From Candidatus Protochlamydia phocaeensis (lineage in GTDB: Bacteria; Chlamydiota; Chlamydiia; Chlamydiales; Parachlamydiaceae), in NCBI RefSeq assembly GCF_001545115.1, contig NZ_FCNU01000017.1:1-64000 (forward strand): a DNA stretch of 64,000 bases. Direction: 5' to 3'. A program made the position numbers and the translations under genes. Shown here piece by piece: positions 52,201-59,181 of the stretch. How positions within the stretch are numbered: the stretch's first letter is position 1; the number at the start of each line of letters is the position of its first letter. The notes under the pieces are model-generated. The model did no database searches and had not been told where the DNA came from. It worked only from the letters and a program-made list of their open reading frames with translations.

Positions 52201-54362
52201 GGACAGAAAAGGCGCATCACCATGACCTTGTCAATGCCTTGAATCAAAGGGTCAGGGGCAGAACCATAAAAGATCCCTTAAAAAGGCTGACCGGCGAGGT
52301 CGACGATGCTTATCAACGCCTCGCTCAGCGCTCTCTTTTTGAAGGCAATCAAGTCGTCTCGTCCACCTCTTTTGCCTATGATACGGCCGGCAACCTCGTC
52401 AAACAAAGCGAACGTGTCATGCATCAGGGAAATCCCATCCGGGAATATACCATTCTATCGGCATATGACAGCTGCAACCGGCTGGCCTCTCAAACGGAAT
52501 GGCCCGCGAACCACACCACTCGCTATGCCTATGACGGAAGAGGGCGTTTAATCCGCAAGGACAAGCCCGATGGCGTGTCGATCCATTATGCTTATGACGC
52601 GTTGGGAAGGCTGGCAGCCATGGCATCAACCGATGGCACGATTGGCTATCAGTACAGCTATGATTTGCATGACAATCCCATTGAAATTAAAGATGTTGTG
52701 CATCACACGGTTCAAAAGCGCGCATATGACCAATGGAATCGGTTAATCAAAGAAGAATTAAGCGCCGGCGCCATCTTGCATTACACGTACGATGCGCTCG
52801 ACCGCCTGATTCAATTGACGCTGCCCGATGGCTCTTTCATTCTCTATAGCTATGATGCGTTCCATTTGTGGCAGGTTCAGCGCATCAATGCCTTCGGCAA
52901 GCTTTGCTATACTTGCAATTGCTTGGATTATGATCAGTGCGGCCGCTTATTGAAAGAACGCTCTCCGGCAGGAGAGGTTGATTATACGTACGACTTGCTA
53001 GGACGTGCAATCAAGACAGAATCGCCTTATTGGACATCTACTCTTGATGCCTTTGATCCGGCAGGCAATTTGCTGTCCATGATGCAGAAAACCCCAAGCG
53101 GCGAACAAAAAAGCGCTTTCAGCTATGATCGCTTCGATCATTTGGCTGTAGAGGCCGGAAACGACACGAATTGCTATCAATATGATTCGCTTGGCAATTG
53201 CCTAGCCAAAAACGGCCAGGCGAGGGGAATCAATGCCCTGAATCAAGTCACGCAAGACGAGCAATCGGCTTATAGCTATGATGTCAATGGAAACCTGATT
53301 GCCCAAAGCCATCCGCCGGCGCTTTATCGCTATGACGCCTTGAACCGCCTGATCAGCTGCGAGCAAAATGGCGCCTTGATTCTGTTTGGCTATGATGCCT
53401 TTAATCGCTGCATTCTCTTAGCTGACCAGGAAGGATCCAAGCAGCTGCTCTACCAAGGCGACCAAGAAATCGGCAGCCTGCTCGGCGGTAAGATTCAAGA
53501 ATTGCGCATCGTGCATCCCAATGCCGATCAGGATAAGGTTTTTGCCATCGAGCTCAAGCAAGGAACGTTCTTTCCCGTTCAAGATTTTCGCCATCATCTT
53601 TGCGCCCTGCGCAAGCAAGACGGCAGCCTAGCGCAATGGAAAGGCTATTCAGCCTTTGGCTCGCAAACCATGCAAGGAGAGGCGAGCCTGGCCTGTCCTT
53701 GGGGCTTTGGCAATCGACGGGAAGTCGCAGGACTCGTGCTATTTGCTCATCGCTTTTACAATCCACGCCTCATGCGCTGGCAGACAGCCGATCCCATCGG
53801 CTTCGAAGATGGCCTGAACCTCTATCAATACGTCCATAACAATCCATTCCGCTATCAAGATCCAGATGGACAGTTTGCATTTCTCATTCCTCTTGCTTGG
53901 GAATTTGGAGTAGCGGCAACATTTATCGCTCCTTCGCTAGCCTATGTCGCTGGTGCAACCTTAGCCTTTGGCGCTGGCTGGGCTGTCTATGAACTTAATA
54001 AGTGGTATGATAATAAATATAATCAGAATGAGTTGGAGGAAGAAAAAGAAAGTAATAAAAATAAAGAAAAGTTTAAATTTCCTAAAAATCCTGATGATTT
54101 ACTCCCTGAATTGCCTAGAGATGATGAAGGATGTATTCAGACAGCCGATAATCTGAGGATTCGTCCAGAGCAGCATGAAATGAAAGAAGGCGATACTTAT
54201 AATCCTAGGCATCACGAACAACATTATCATGTTGAAACGCGAAGGGATCCCTCAAAAGCTAACTGGAAAAATAAAAATACAGAAATTATAAAACCTCCGA
54301 GTTATTATGAGGGCATGGGGACAGGATTTTTACCAGGTGAGTATTTTCCAGGAATGATTTAA
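49251..54362 (+). CDS. Rhs/YD-repeat polymorphic toxin protein with signal peptide
   Basis: A 1703-residue protein. ATG 49251 is preferred over 49227 because the protein then begins with a clear Sec signal peptide (MRRAGFVLFFFLLSSLYGFA) and AGGAAAA precedes it. Next comes a DUF6531-like region (NVASGQFFQTETDLIGSTID), then many YD repeats across about 580-1470 (units such as YAYDGRGRLIRKDKPDGVSI). The Rhs core ends with FAHRFYNPRLMRWQTADPIG then NPFRYQDPDGQ. After this comes a variable C-terminal tip: a hydrophobic stretch (AAT-FIAPSLAYVAG), a charged linker and a toxin-like end with NPRHHEQHYHVETRR. Next gene start overlaps the stop by one base and encodes a probable immunity protein. Confidence 0.88.
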   Translation: MRRAGFVLFFFLLSSLYGFAGEMASFPIDWDLSEREEGEAASCWMGRMEWSKEKEVGEKDFSLSAECEPLTTVAGCVNVASGQFFQTETDLIGSTIDPIKLTRYYDSGQESESLFGMGFGSQFPLLATEAEEGARHSHALICEREGFMIPYRGINHASLLQIDPRLLQKGYTNVSRVAMSGHANFVNWEAVYKPSEQGLYWTVRLGNGAKRTYGWSIKLSSQKQKEMGFPTKFGYLLSEEKKPNGNTLRFDYCFPDGKPALSKVRTLNRSGQLINELTFTHSPTGCLVASSCGKAVYYAKRKGEVYSPSLKEYVYKNILQKVESSQKGVTAYQAECDYHNIPKVTHVAKAGQLIRAIYSNDKVKSLQEPLGEKGELISSYTFAYGENFTIVENALKQSTIYYFDPQNRIDRISEIDQGQIVKQQKFSWSTLPGQEGWLKAKAVLLGDQLFHLTTMRYDSRGNITRQTRYGNLTGEKPESFLLEQKRQMDSYAIDYEYDQNGYNLLKKKATPEGLSIAYAYEEGTNLLTEEVQAYGGLIQERVFQYYDPNGQPFIRIEDDGSGLHHTEDFNVTYRRVTYFQPETNSALASFGKPKEKIETALNRSGGEMLLLKTTRFDYDAYGNEISQKIYNAKNEFCYEINKAYDDRQRLIAESNPLGEVTCYAYDDNNNKIKEDFVGGKQIRYFYDQANRLIRKEEHHRQNIFTTTYAYNSLNQLIAETDPYGHQTTYAYDRLGNQIACVKPLMQVSGENPANPSIARTYNALGQMISQTDERGFTTCYAYNSYGSPTRILYPDQSEERFIYYPSGWLKQKWHADGTSVQYAYDPKGRLIKEVTWDENNQLIKQETYTYKGNLLKSKQDAMGVVTYYEHDGAGRKILEVIGSHEKTIAYAYDDLGRIVKLSRCSNGQELQSECYQYDWLDRLVSKVLQDSQGQVYAKETYAYDRHGNQISKTVWHADHQTAVYRAHYQTDGSLAWQEDPLGNRTEKAHHHDLVNALNQRVRGRTIKDPLKRLTGEVDDAYQRLAQRSLFEGNQVVSSTSFAYDTAGNLVKQSERVMHQGNPIREYTILSAYDSCNRLASQTEWPANHTTRYAYDGRGRLIRKDKPDGVSIHYAYDALGRLAAMASTDGTIGYQYSYDLHDNPIEIKDVVHHTVQKRAYDQWNRLIKEELSAGAILHYTYDALDRLIQLTLPDGSFILYSYDAFHLWQVQRINAFGKLCYTCNCLDYDQCGRLLKERSPAGEVDYTYDLLGRAIKTESPYWTSTLDAFDPAGNLLSMMQKTPSGEQKSAFSYDRFDHLAVEAGNDTNCYQYDSLGNCLAKNGQARGINALNQVTQDEQSAYSYDVNGNLIAQSHPPALYRYDALNRLISCEQNGALILFGYDAFNRCILLADQEGSKQLLYQGDQEIGSLLGGKIQELRIVHPNADQDKVFAIELKQGTFFPVQDFRHHLCALRKQDGSLAQWKGYSAFGSQTMQGEASLACPWGFGNRREVAGLVLFAHRFYNPRLMRWQTADPIGFEDGLNLYQYVHNNPFRYQDPDGQFAFLIPLAWEFGVAATFIAPSLAYVAGATLAFGAGWAVYELNKWYDNKYNQNELEEEKESNKNKEKFKFPKNPDDLLPELPRDDEGCIQTADNLRIRPEQHEMKEGDTYNPRHHEQHYHVETRRDPSKANWKNKNTEIIKPPSYYEGMGTGFLPGEYFPGMI

Positions 54363-54712
54363 TGAATAAGAAAATTATAGCTGAACACATTGATTTCGCA
54401 GATTCAGAATATAGATCTTTATATATGTCTGAAGATGCAACCTTAACAGTTTACCTTAAATCTTGGGATGCAAAAATATTAAAAATTATATTTTCTAATA
54501 CGATTCAATTTTCTTATAAATTAGAGAGCGTAACAAAACAATTATATGAATTACCTAATGGATCTTCTTTTTTAAATGAAGCATTGCTACAAGCATACGG
54601 ATATATGCCATCTAGTTATCCTTATAAGCTTTTCCATCTCGAAGATATAGACAATTTTCCATTTATACAAGTTGTAGCAGAATCTGTAACAGTAATTAAA
54701 GATAGAAGTTAA
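54362..54712 (+). CDS. Probable immunity protein to the Rhs tip
   Basis: A 116-residue protein whose ATG overlaps the last base of the Rhs stop (TAATG). It has no signal peptide and no known domain. A paralogue is encoded at 56519, with conserved pattern FADSEYRSLYMSEDATLTVY against FADSEYQSFHMERDATLTIY, and the same end (FPFIQVVAESVTV against FPFIQVIAEAVTI). A disrupted third copy lies at 55486-56485. Small genes directly after an Rhs tip are usually immunity proteins that neutralise the adjacent toxin in the cytoplasm. That role is inferred from position and copy pattern. Confidence 0.75.
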   Translation: MNKKIIAEHIDFADSEYRSLYMSEDATLTVYLKSWDAKILKIIFSNTIQFSYKLESVTKQLYELPNGSSFLNEALLQAYGYMPSSYPYKLFHLEDIDNFPFIQVVAESVTVIKDRS

Positions 54713-54748
54713 AAAGCTAAAATCAAACTTATTTATCCTAAATACCAT

Positions 54749-55486
54749 GGCAGCTTGGCGCAATGGAAAGGCTATTCAGCCTTTGGTTCGCAGGCTACGC
54801 AAGGAGAAGCGAGCCTGGCCTGTCCTTGGGGCTTTGGCAATCGACGGGAAGTCGCGGGACTCGTGCTATTTGCTCATCGCTTTTACAATCCACGCCTCAT
54901 GCGCTGGCAGACAGCCGATCCCATCGGCTTCGAAGATAGGCTAAACCTCTATCACTACGTCCATAACAATCCATTCCGCTATCAAGATCCGGATGGACAA
55001 TATGCATTTCTCATTCCTCTTACTTGGCAATTTGGGGTGGCGGTAACATTTATCGCTCCTACGCTATATTATGTAGGTGGCGGTGCTCTGGCTTTTGGCC
55101 TTGGATGGCTTGTTTATGAGCTAAATAGAGAAGATGATAATAAATATAATCAGAATGAGTTAGAGGAAGAAAAAGAAAGTGATAAAAATAAAGAAAAGTT
55201 TAAATTTCCTAAAAACCCTGATGATTTAATGCCTGAATTGCCTAGAGATGATAAAGGACATATTTATACAGCTGATAACCTGAGGATCCGCCCAGAAAAA
55301 CATGAAATGGAAGAAAAAGATACTTATAATCCCAGGCATCATGAACAACATTATCATGTTGAAACGCGAAGGAATCCTAGTAAAAGTTGGGAACATGAGA
55401 ATAAAGAGATAATAAAACCACCAGGTTATCAACCAAAAATGGGAACAGGATTTTTACCAGGTGAATATTTTCCGGGAGTGATTTAA
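54749..55486 (+). pseudogene. Orphan Rhs tip 1 (core end plus toxin-like C-terminus)
   Basis: From 54749 the DNA is nearly identical to the end of the Rhs core at 53626 onwards (GSLAQWKGYSAFGS, then FAHRFYNPRLMRWQTADPIG). It continues through a toxin-like tip closely related to that of the full protein (NPRHHEQHYHVETRRNPS, FLPGEYFPGVI). The frame is intact from codon TTG 54755 to the TAA at 55484-55486, but no ATG, ribosome site or signal peptide is available at the junction. It therefore resembles the displaced orphan tips known from other Rhs and CdiA loci: a silent cassette that could replace the main tip by recombination. A matching immunity remnant follows with the same one-base overlap. 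Confidence 0.8.
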
Positions 55487-55543
55487 TGAATAAAAAACCT
55501 CTGCAGTAAAGAATATTAATTTGGTGATTCTGAATCCTTTTAT

Positions 55544-56426
55544 GAACCTATCCCGATAATGAAATTTTTTTAAGGAATAGATTATCTTTCTCATATTTTT
55601 AGTTGAAAAATAGAGGAAGAGATGAAAGGTAATAGATTTGAAGGATTGAGTGATGATCAATGGCAAGTCTTAGAAATATTTTTTGCCTAAAGAACCTAAA
55701 AAGAGAGCGAAAGGTAAGCCTCATACTCCTTGGAGAGAGGTATGCAATAGCCTCCTATGGATTTTGATTAATGGAGCTAGATGGTGTGATTTGCCAAAAG
55801 GAGATCATTGGGCTTCAAAATCGGCAAGTCATAGATGGTTAGGAATTTGGCAAACAAATGGGACATTAGAAAAGATCTTGATGGCAATTAGAGAGCAAGC
55901 AGAGCTTCAAGGTCTGCTCAATTTCGAAAGGCTGGCTGCCGATGGTTTTTTTTTCAGCAGGCAAAGGAGGAGGTCAGCTAATTGATTATGGTTATAGATG
56001 GCAATGGCTATCCTATTAACTTTGAAGTGACTTCGGCTAAAGGAGATGAAAGGCAACAGGTAGAAAATCTCTTAGATGGGATTGAAGAATTTACCAATCA
56101 AAGATATTTGCTAAACGGATTGATCCCTATTTTTGAGGCAGATAAAGGATATGATGCAGAAGAGCTTAGAGACAAATTACTTAAGAGGAAGATTTTTCCT
56201 TTTATTCCTTATAGAAGAATAGGCGCAGCAAAAAAAGCTAAGAAAATCGTTTGTAATTTAGCCAAATTCAGATGGAAAGTTGAACGGGCTATTTCTTGGC
56301 TGCAAAGAAAATTTAGGCGACTTGTTGTCCGCTGGGAGAGACGTCTTTGTTATTGGAAAGGATTCTTAACTTTTAGCCTGATCTTCTTTTGGATAAATAA
56401 GCTTAAAATATTATCGGGATAGGTTC
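55544..56426 (+). mobile_element. IS5-type insertion sequence, 883 bp
   Basis: The ends are GAACCTATCCCGATAAT (55544-55560) and its exact complement ATTATCGGGATAGGTTC (56410-56426), a 17-base perfect terminal inverted repeat. The flanking bases AT (55542-55543 and 56427-56428) are a 2-bp target duplication, confirmed because deleting the element plus one AT restores the interrupted immunity frame. The size and transposase type fit the IS427-like or IS1031-like groups of the IS5 family. The transposase inside is broken into three reading frames. Confidence 0.82.
55622..56422 (+). pseudogene. IS5-type transposase, interrupted by frameshifts
   Basis: ATG 55622 begins MKGNRFEGLSDDQWQVLEIF. The reading then moves to a second frame at a TTTTTTG run (55678-55684), giving LPKEPKKRAKGKPHTPWREV and WILINGARWCDLPKGDHWAS. 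It shifts again near a nine-T run (55945-55953), where SAGKGGGQLIDYGY would be the expected continuation, and resumes as MVIDGNGYPINFEVTSAKGD to the end (KFRWKVERAISWLQRKFRRL). The DDE core appears to have lost a short segment near 56000. The first shift may be programmed, as in IS427-group elements, but the second with the loss makes the copy probably inactive. Confidence 0.75.
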
Positions 56427-56518
56427 ATATGTCAGAAGAAAACAACTTAATAGTATATTTACAATCTTTGAATCGAAGTTTTTAAATATTAATTTTACTA
56501 ATATTTCTTGGAGGATTA

Positions 56519-56860
56519 ATGAATAAAAAACGCATACCACCACCTATTAGTTTTGCTGATTCTGAATATCAATCTTTTCATATGGAAAGAGATGCTACTT
56601 TGACGATCTACATGAAGTCTTGGCAAGAAGAACCGTTTAAAGTTGTCTTTAAACATGCCATACAGTTTTTATATAGGCTAGGTGATGTTCCAAAGGGATT
56701 ATATGAATTAAATTCCTCTTTATTCTTAGAAGAAGCCTTATCAATCGAATATATTAAAGTTCCCTTAGATCATCCTTACAAGCATTTTCAAATAGAAGAT
56801 ATACAAGATTTTCCATTTATTCAAGTTATCGCAGAAGCTGTCACTATAGAAGTACCATGA
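56519..56860 (+). CDS. Second intact immunity-like protein
   Basis: A 113-residue paralogue of the gene at 54362, about half identical by eye with the same end-to-end pattern. It has a clear ribosome site, GGAGG at 56511-56515, and ATG 56519. No Rhs tip of the matching kind lies directly before it; instead the remnant of the split copy and the IS are upstream, so it looks like a tandem immunity duplicate. Its stop TGA is followed, in the same reading frame, by orphan Rhs tip 2. It likely protects against a related tip. Confidence 0.72.
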   Translation: MNKKRIPPPISFADSEYQSFHMERDATLTIYMKSWQEEPFKVVFKHAIQFLYRLGDVPKGLYELNSSLFLEEALSIEYIKVPLDHPYKHFQIEDIQDFPFIQVIAEAVTIEVP

Positions 56861-57454
56861 AGTAAATCTATTGTAGAGCGCTGGCAAACAACCGATCCCA
56901 TCGGCTTCGAAGATGGCCTGAACCTCTATCACTACGTCCATAACAATCCATTCCGCTATCAAGATCCGGATGGACAATATGCATTTCTCATTCCTCTTAC
57001 TTGGCAATTTGGGGTGGCGGTAACATTTATCGCTCCTACGCTATATTATGTAGGTGGCGGTGCTCTGGCTTTTGGCCTTGGATGGCTTGTTTATGAGCTA
57101 AATAGAGAAGATGATAATAAATATAATCAAAACGAGTTAGAGAAAGAGGAAAGGGAACACAAAGAAAAGTCTGAAACAAAAACTAATCCATTCGAAGGAA
57201 ATGTTTCAACTGATATAATGGTTGTTGATGAAAAGGGTAATGTCATACCCGTTAAAGTAGGAGAGCATGTGACAGGATCTCGTGATGGAAAATGGATTCA
57301 AGTAAGAGATGAATTTGATAATCCTACAGGTATCAGAAAAGATGGTCCTCATAGTCCTCAAACTCATAAAGACCCAAGAGCTTTAGAGCCTCATGCTCAT
57401 GTTACAGGAATTAATAATAATGATGGAACTCCATGGCTGCCGATAAATTATTAA
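56861..57454 (+). pseudogene. Orphan Rhs tip 2 with a different toxin-like end
   Basis: Codons from 56861 continue in the frame of the upstream immunity gene after its TGA. From 56873 they read VERWQTTDPIGFEDGLNLYH then NPFRYQDPDGQ, which is the end of the Rhs core. The hydrophobic part (FIAPTLYYVGGGALAFGLGW) matches tip 1, but after residue KSETKTNPFEG the sequence is new: DIMVVDEKGNVIPVKVGEHV, then GPHSPQTHKDPRALEPHAHV and NDGTPWLPINY at the end. No start codon or ribosome site serves the core part. It is a second silent toxin module, distinct from the first. A different small immunity-like gene overlaps its end. Confidence 0.75.
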
Positions 57455-57681
57455 ATAGCAAGTTTGATTACGGAGATACGGTGATAATTAAACAAAATGC
57501 GCCCTTATGTTATAAGCCGGGCTGTATAGGAAGCATCTGCGGAATTAGGGTTATTAATAGTATTGAAATTGCAAAACGATTTAATCAAAATATTAATTCT
57601 GAATTATATCTCATAGAATTTGATAACGGACAAGCAATAGAAATTCCAAAATCATTTCTAATTCCTTATTCTTCCAGTTAA
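57433..57681 (+). CDS. Immunity protein for orphan tip 2 (Imm31-like pattern)
   Basis: An 82-residue protein overlapping the end of orphan tip 2 by 22 bases in another frame. The pattern FDYGDTVIIKQNAP, GCIGSICGIRVI, then YLIEFDNGQAIEIPKSFLIP is that of a small SH3-like beta barrel, similar to immunity families such as Imm31. It is unrelated to the other immunity genes at this locus, which fits the unrelated toxin end of tip 2. Overlap with the tip indicates coupled acquisition as one toxin-immunity module. The Imm31 name rests on pattern recall and should be treated as tentative. Confidence 0.65.
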   Translation: MAADKLLNSKFDYGDTVIIKQNAPLCYKPGCIGSICGIRVINSIEIAKRFNQNINSELYLIEFDNGQAIEIPKSFLIPYSSS

Positions 57682-57711
57682 ATACTAATTTAATTTTCAT
57701 ATAATTAATAT

Positions 57712-58011
57712 TACCTCAGTGCTTTATGCAAGCAAGATGGCAGCCTTGCGCAGTGGATGTCTTATTCTGCTTTTGTCAAAAAACTTTAGAAGGCAATACA
57801 AAGCTAGCCAGTCGCTGGGGTTTTGGCAACCGACGCGAAATCGCTTGGCTTGTTTTATTTGCCCATCGCTTTTACAATCCGCGCCTCATGCGCTGGCAGA
57901 CAGCCGATCCCATTGGCTTCGAAGATGGCTTGAACCTCTACCACTACGTCCCTGACAATCCATTCCGCTATCAAGATCCAGATGGACAGTTTGCAATTGT
58001 TTTTTCCTGCT
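57712..58011 (+). pseudogene. Orphan Rhs tip 3, frameshifted and cut short
   Basis: The codons SALCKQDGSLAQWMSYSAF (from about 57715) match the Rhs core at 53605-53655, then a one-base loss near 57775 moves the frame to QKTLEGNTKLASRWGFGNRR and FAHRFYNPRLMRWQTADPIG, NPFRYQDPDGQF. The sequence diverges from the full core in the QKTLEGNTKLASR part, so it is an older copy than tips 1 and 2. The toxin end is missing: at about 58011 it meets the transposase remnant on the opposite strand. Confidence 0.72.
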
Positions 58012-58044
58012 TTACAATTTACTTTTGGGGAGCAGGTCAGTCCC

Positions 58045-58505
58045 AACTGTCTTGACTGTCTTCCCGCTTTGCTTCAATAGCTCTTCTGCTCCATCGCTAC
58101 ACTGGCTAACTGTTATAGCATGGGCGACTATTTCTTGAGTTTTAGGATCTACAGCCAGATGGATTTTAATCCATTTGCGAGGCCTTCCACTTCCATGAAT
58201 CTTGACGTTCCATTCTCCTTCCCCGATGACTTTTAACCCGGAAGCATCTAAAAGAACAGTTTGTGGACAACGCAAGCTTAGCTTGGGAAGAGAATCCTTA
58301 AGTAGACAAGCTCTTTTGCAGATAAGAGAATAGGTTGGCAATTTGAGCTCTTTATATCAGTGCAAGGACGGATTTGGCAAATCCTTCCAGTATTCTATAA
58401 GGTAGTCTTTCTATAAGGTAGTCTATAGTGAATCTTCACCATCATAAGCAGGATTAACGAATGAGGAAATTCGATAGGCCTTCCTTTTCCTTTCTTTTGA
58501 GCTAA
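58045..58505 (-). pseudogene. IS5-type transposase remnant
   Basis: On the minus strand the segment reads AQKKGKGRPIEFPHS then MMVKIHYRLPYR, a break, LEGFAKSVLALI, stop, LKLPTYSLICKRACLLKDSL, and the open part VLLDASGLKVIGEGEWNVKI then HGSGRPRKWIKIHLAVDPKT. DASGLKV-GEGEW is the first catalytic Asp region of the IS5/IS1031-type transposases. The C-terminal half is missing and several frame breaks are present. It is related in family to the fragment at 48712-49010, and the two remnants frame the Rhs locus. Confidence 0.78.
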
Positions 58506-58591
58506 TATACTTAAAGATTTAAACAATTTGGGATCGATGAAAAAAGTGAAGAGTTGTTTGTTATAGTAAGCCTAATTGCGTTCGGGTATCT

Positions 58592-58640
58592 GAAACTCCT
58601 TTGTTTTCTCTTGCCGGAGAGACAAGGAGTTTCTTTTTTT
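58592..58640 (+). terminator. Terminator-like hairpin
   Basis: GAAACTCCTT (58592-58601) pairs with AAGGAGTTTC (58624-58633) around a loop that itself contains TCTC/GAGA, followed by a run of seven T (58634-58640). It would end plus-strand transcription from the Rhs region. Confidence 0.65.
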
Positions 58641-58701
58641 AGACATTTTTCTCAATTTTTCAACACAGCTAAAAAATGGACAAAAGATATTATAATTTAT
58701 A

Positions 58702-59076
58702 TTAGTTTCGATCTCTGCCGTCATAACTATCACTGTGCGGACACCTCTCTCCTCCGTAGCAACCATCACCAGGATCATTGCCATAAGGATGGCCATTTGG
58801 ACAGTCTCCATAAAGGCCTGCCAAATAATGCATTCCATCGGCATCATAGTAGATTGCTTGAACTGCGACATAACTATTATCTTGCTGAATAAATAATCCC
58901 TCTTGCGTGGCAACTAATTGCTCCGGCGAGAAGTAAACTTTCTTTAATACTAAAGCCTGTTGATCGACAGGAATTAAATGACTTCCTGTTGAGAAATAAT
59001 AGGTATCCACATTCTGGCCGGCAAAGCAGGAAACGGATAGAATAGAGCTTAATAAGAAACCTCTAATGAATTTCAT
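58702..59076 (-). CDS. Small secreted Cys/Gly-rich protein
   Basis: A 124-residue protein. ATG 59076 gives a good signal peptide (MKFIRGFLLSSILSVSCFAG), with AGGAG six bases upstream; an upstream in-frame codon at 59118 would put the hydrophobic segment too deep. The mature part (about 100 residues) begins QNVDTYYFSTGSHLIPVDQQ and contains AGLYGDCPNGHPYGNDPGDG then CYGGERCPHSDSYDG, with three cysteines and many glycines. It may be a small periplasmic or surface protein. The start region shares 20 identical bases with that of the gene at 34130. No family is recognised. Confidence 0.65.
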   Translation of the reverse strand: MKFIRGFLLSSILSVSCFAGQNVDTYYFSTGSHLIPVDQQALVLKKVYFSPEQLVATQEGLFIQQDNSYVAVQAIYYDADGMHYLAGLYGDCPNGHPYGNDPGDGCYGGERCPHSDSYDGRDRN

Positions 59077-59181
59077 AAAAATTCTCCTGAAAATTTTAGG
59101 GATGAGCCATTTATACAAACCTTGCCCTAATCTATCAAGAAAATTGTTGATAATTCACGGAAAACAACCGCTGAAATTTTT

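Larger units (their letters stand above)
55486..56485 (+). pseudogene. Immunity-like gene split by an IS element
   Basis: The gene begins at ATG 55486 (MNKKPLQ then TAA, so already damaged). A further piece reading GDSESFY ends at 55543. After the IS, from 56427, YMSEENNLIVYLQS continues the pattern of the intact paralogue (DSEYRSLYMSEDATLTVYLK). Removing the IS and one AT restores GDSESFYMSEENN in one frame, which shows the insertion point. The pre-IS part has a stop and a frameshift and the post-IS part ends early at 56485, so the copy is nonfunctional. Confidence 0.75.

Noticed and set aside
54747-54944. ATG-started frame at the beginning of orphan Rhs tip 1
   Set aside because: It is out of frame with the Rhs core sequence and reads through it as nonsense; the true tip frame has no ATG there.
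58572-58913. A 113-codon minus-strand frame over the 3' part of the secreted protein gene
   Set aside because: Shadow of the signal-peptide protein at 58702-59076 and runs through the terminator-like hairpin.
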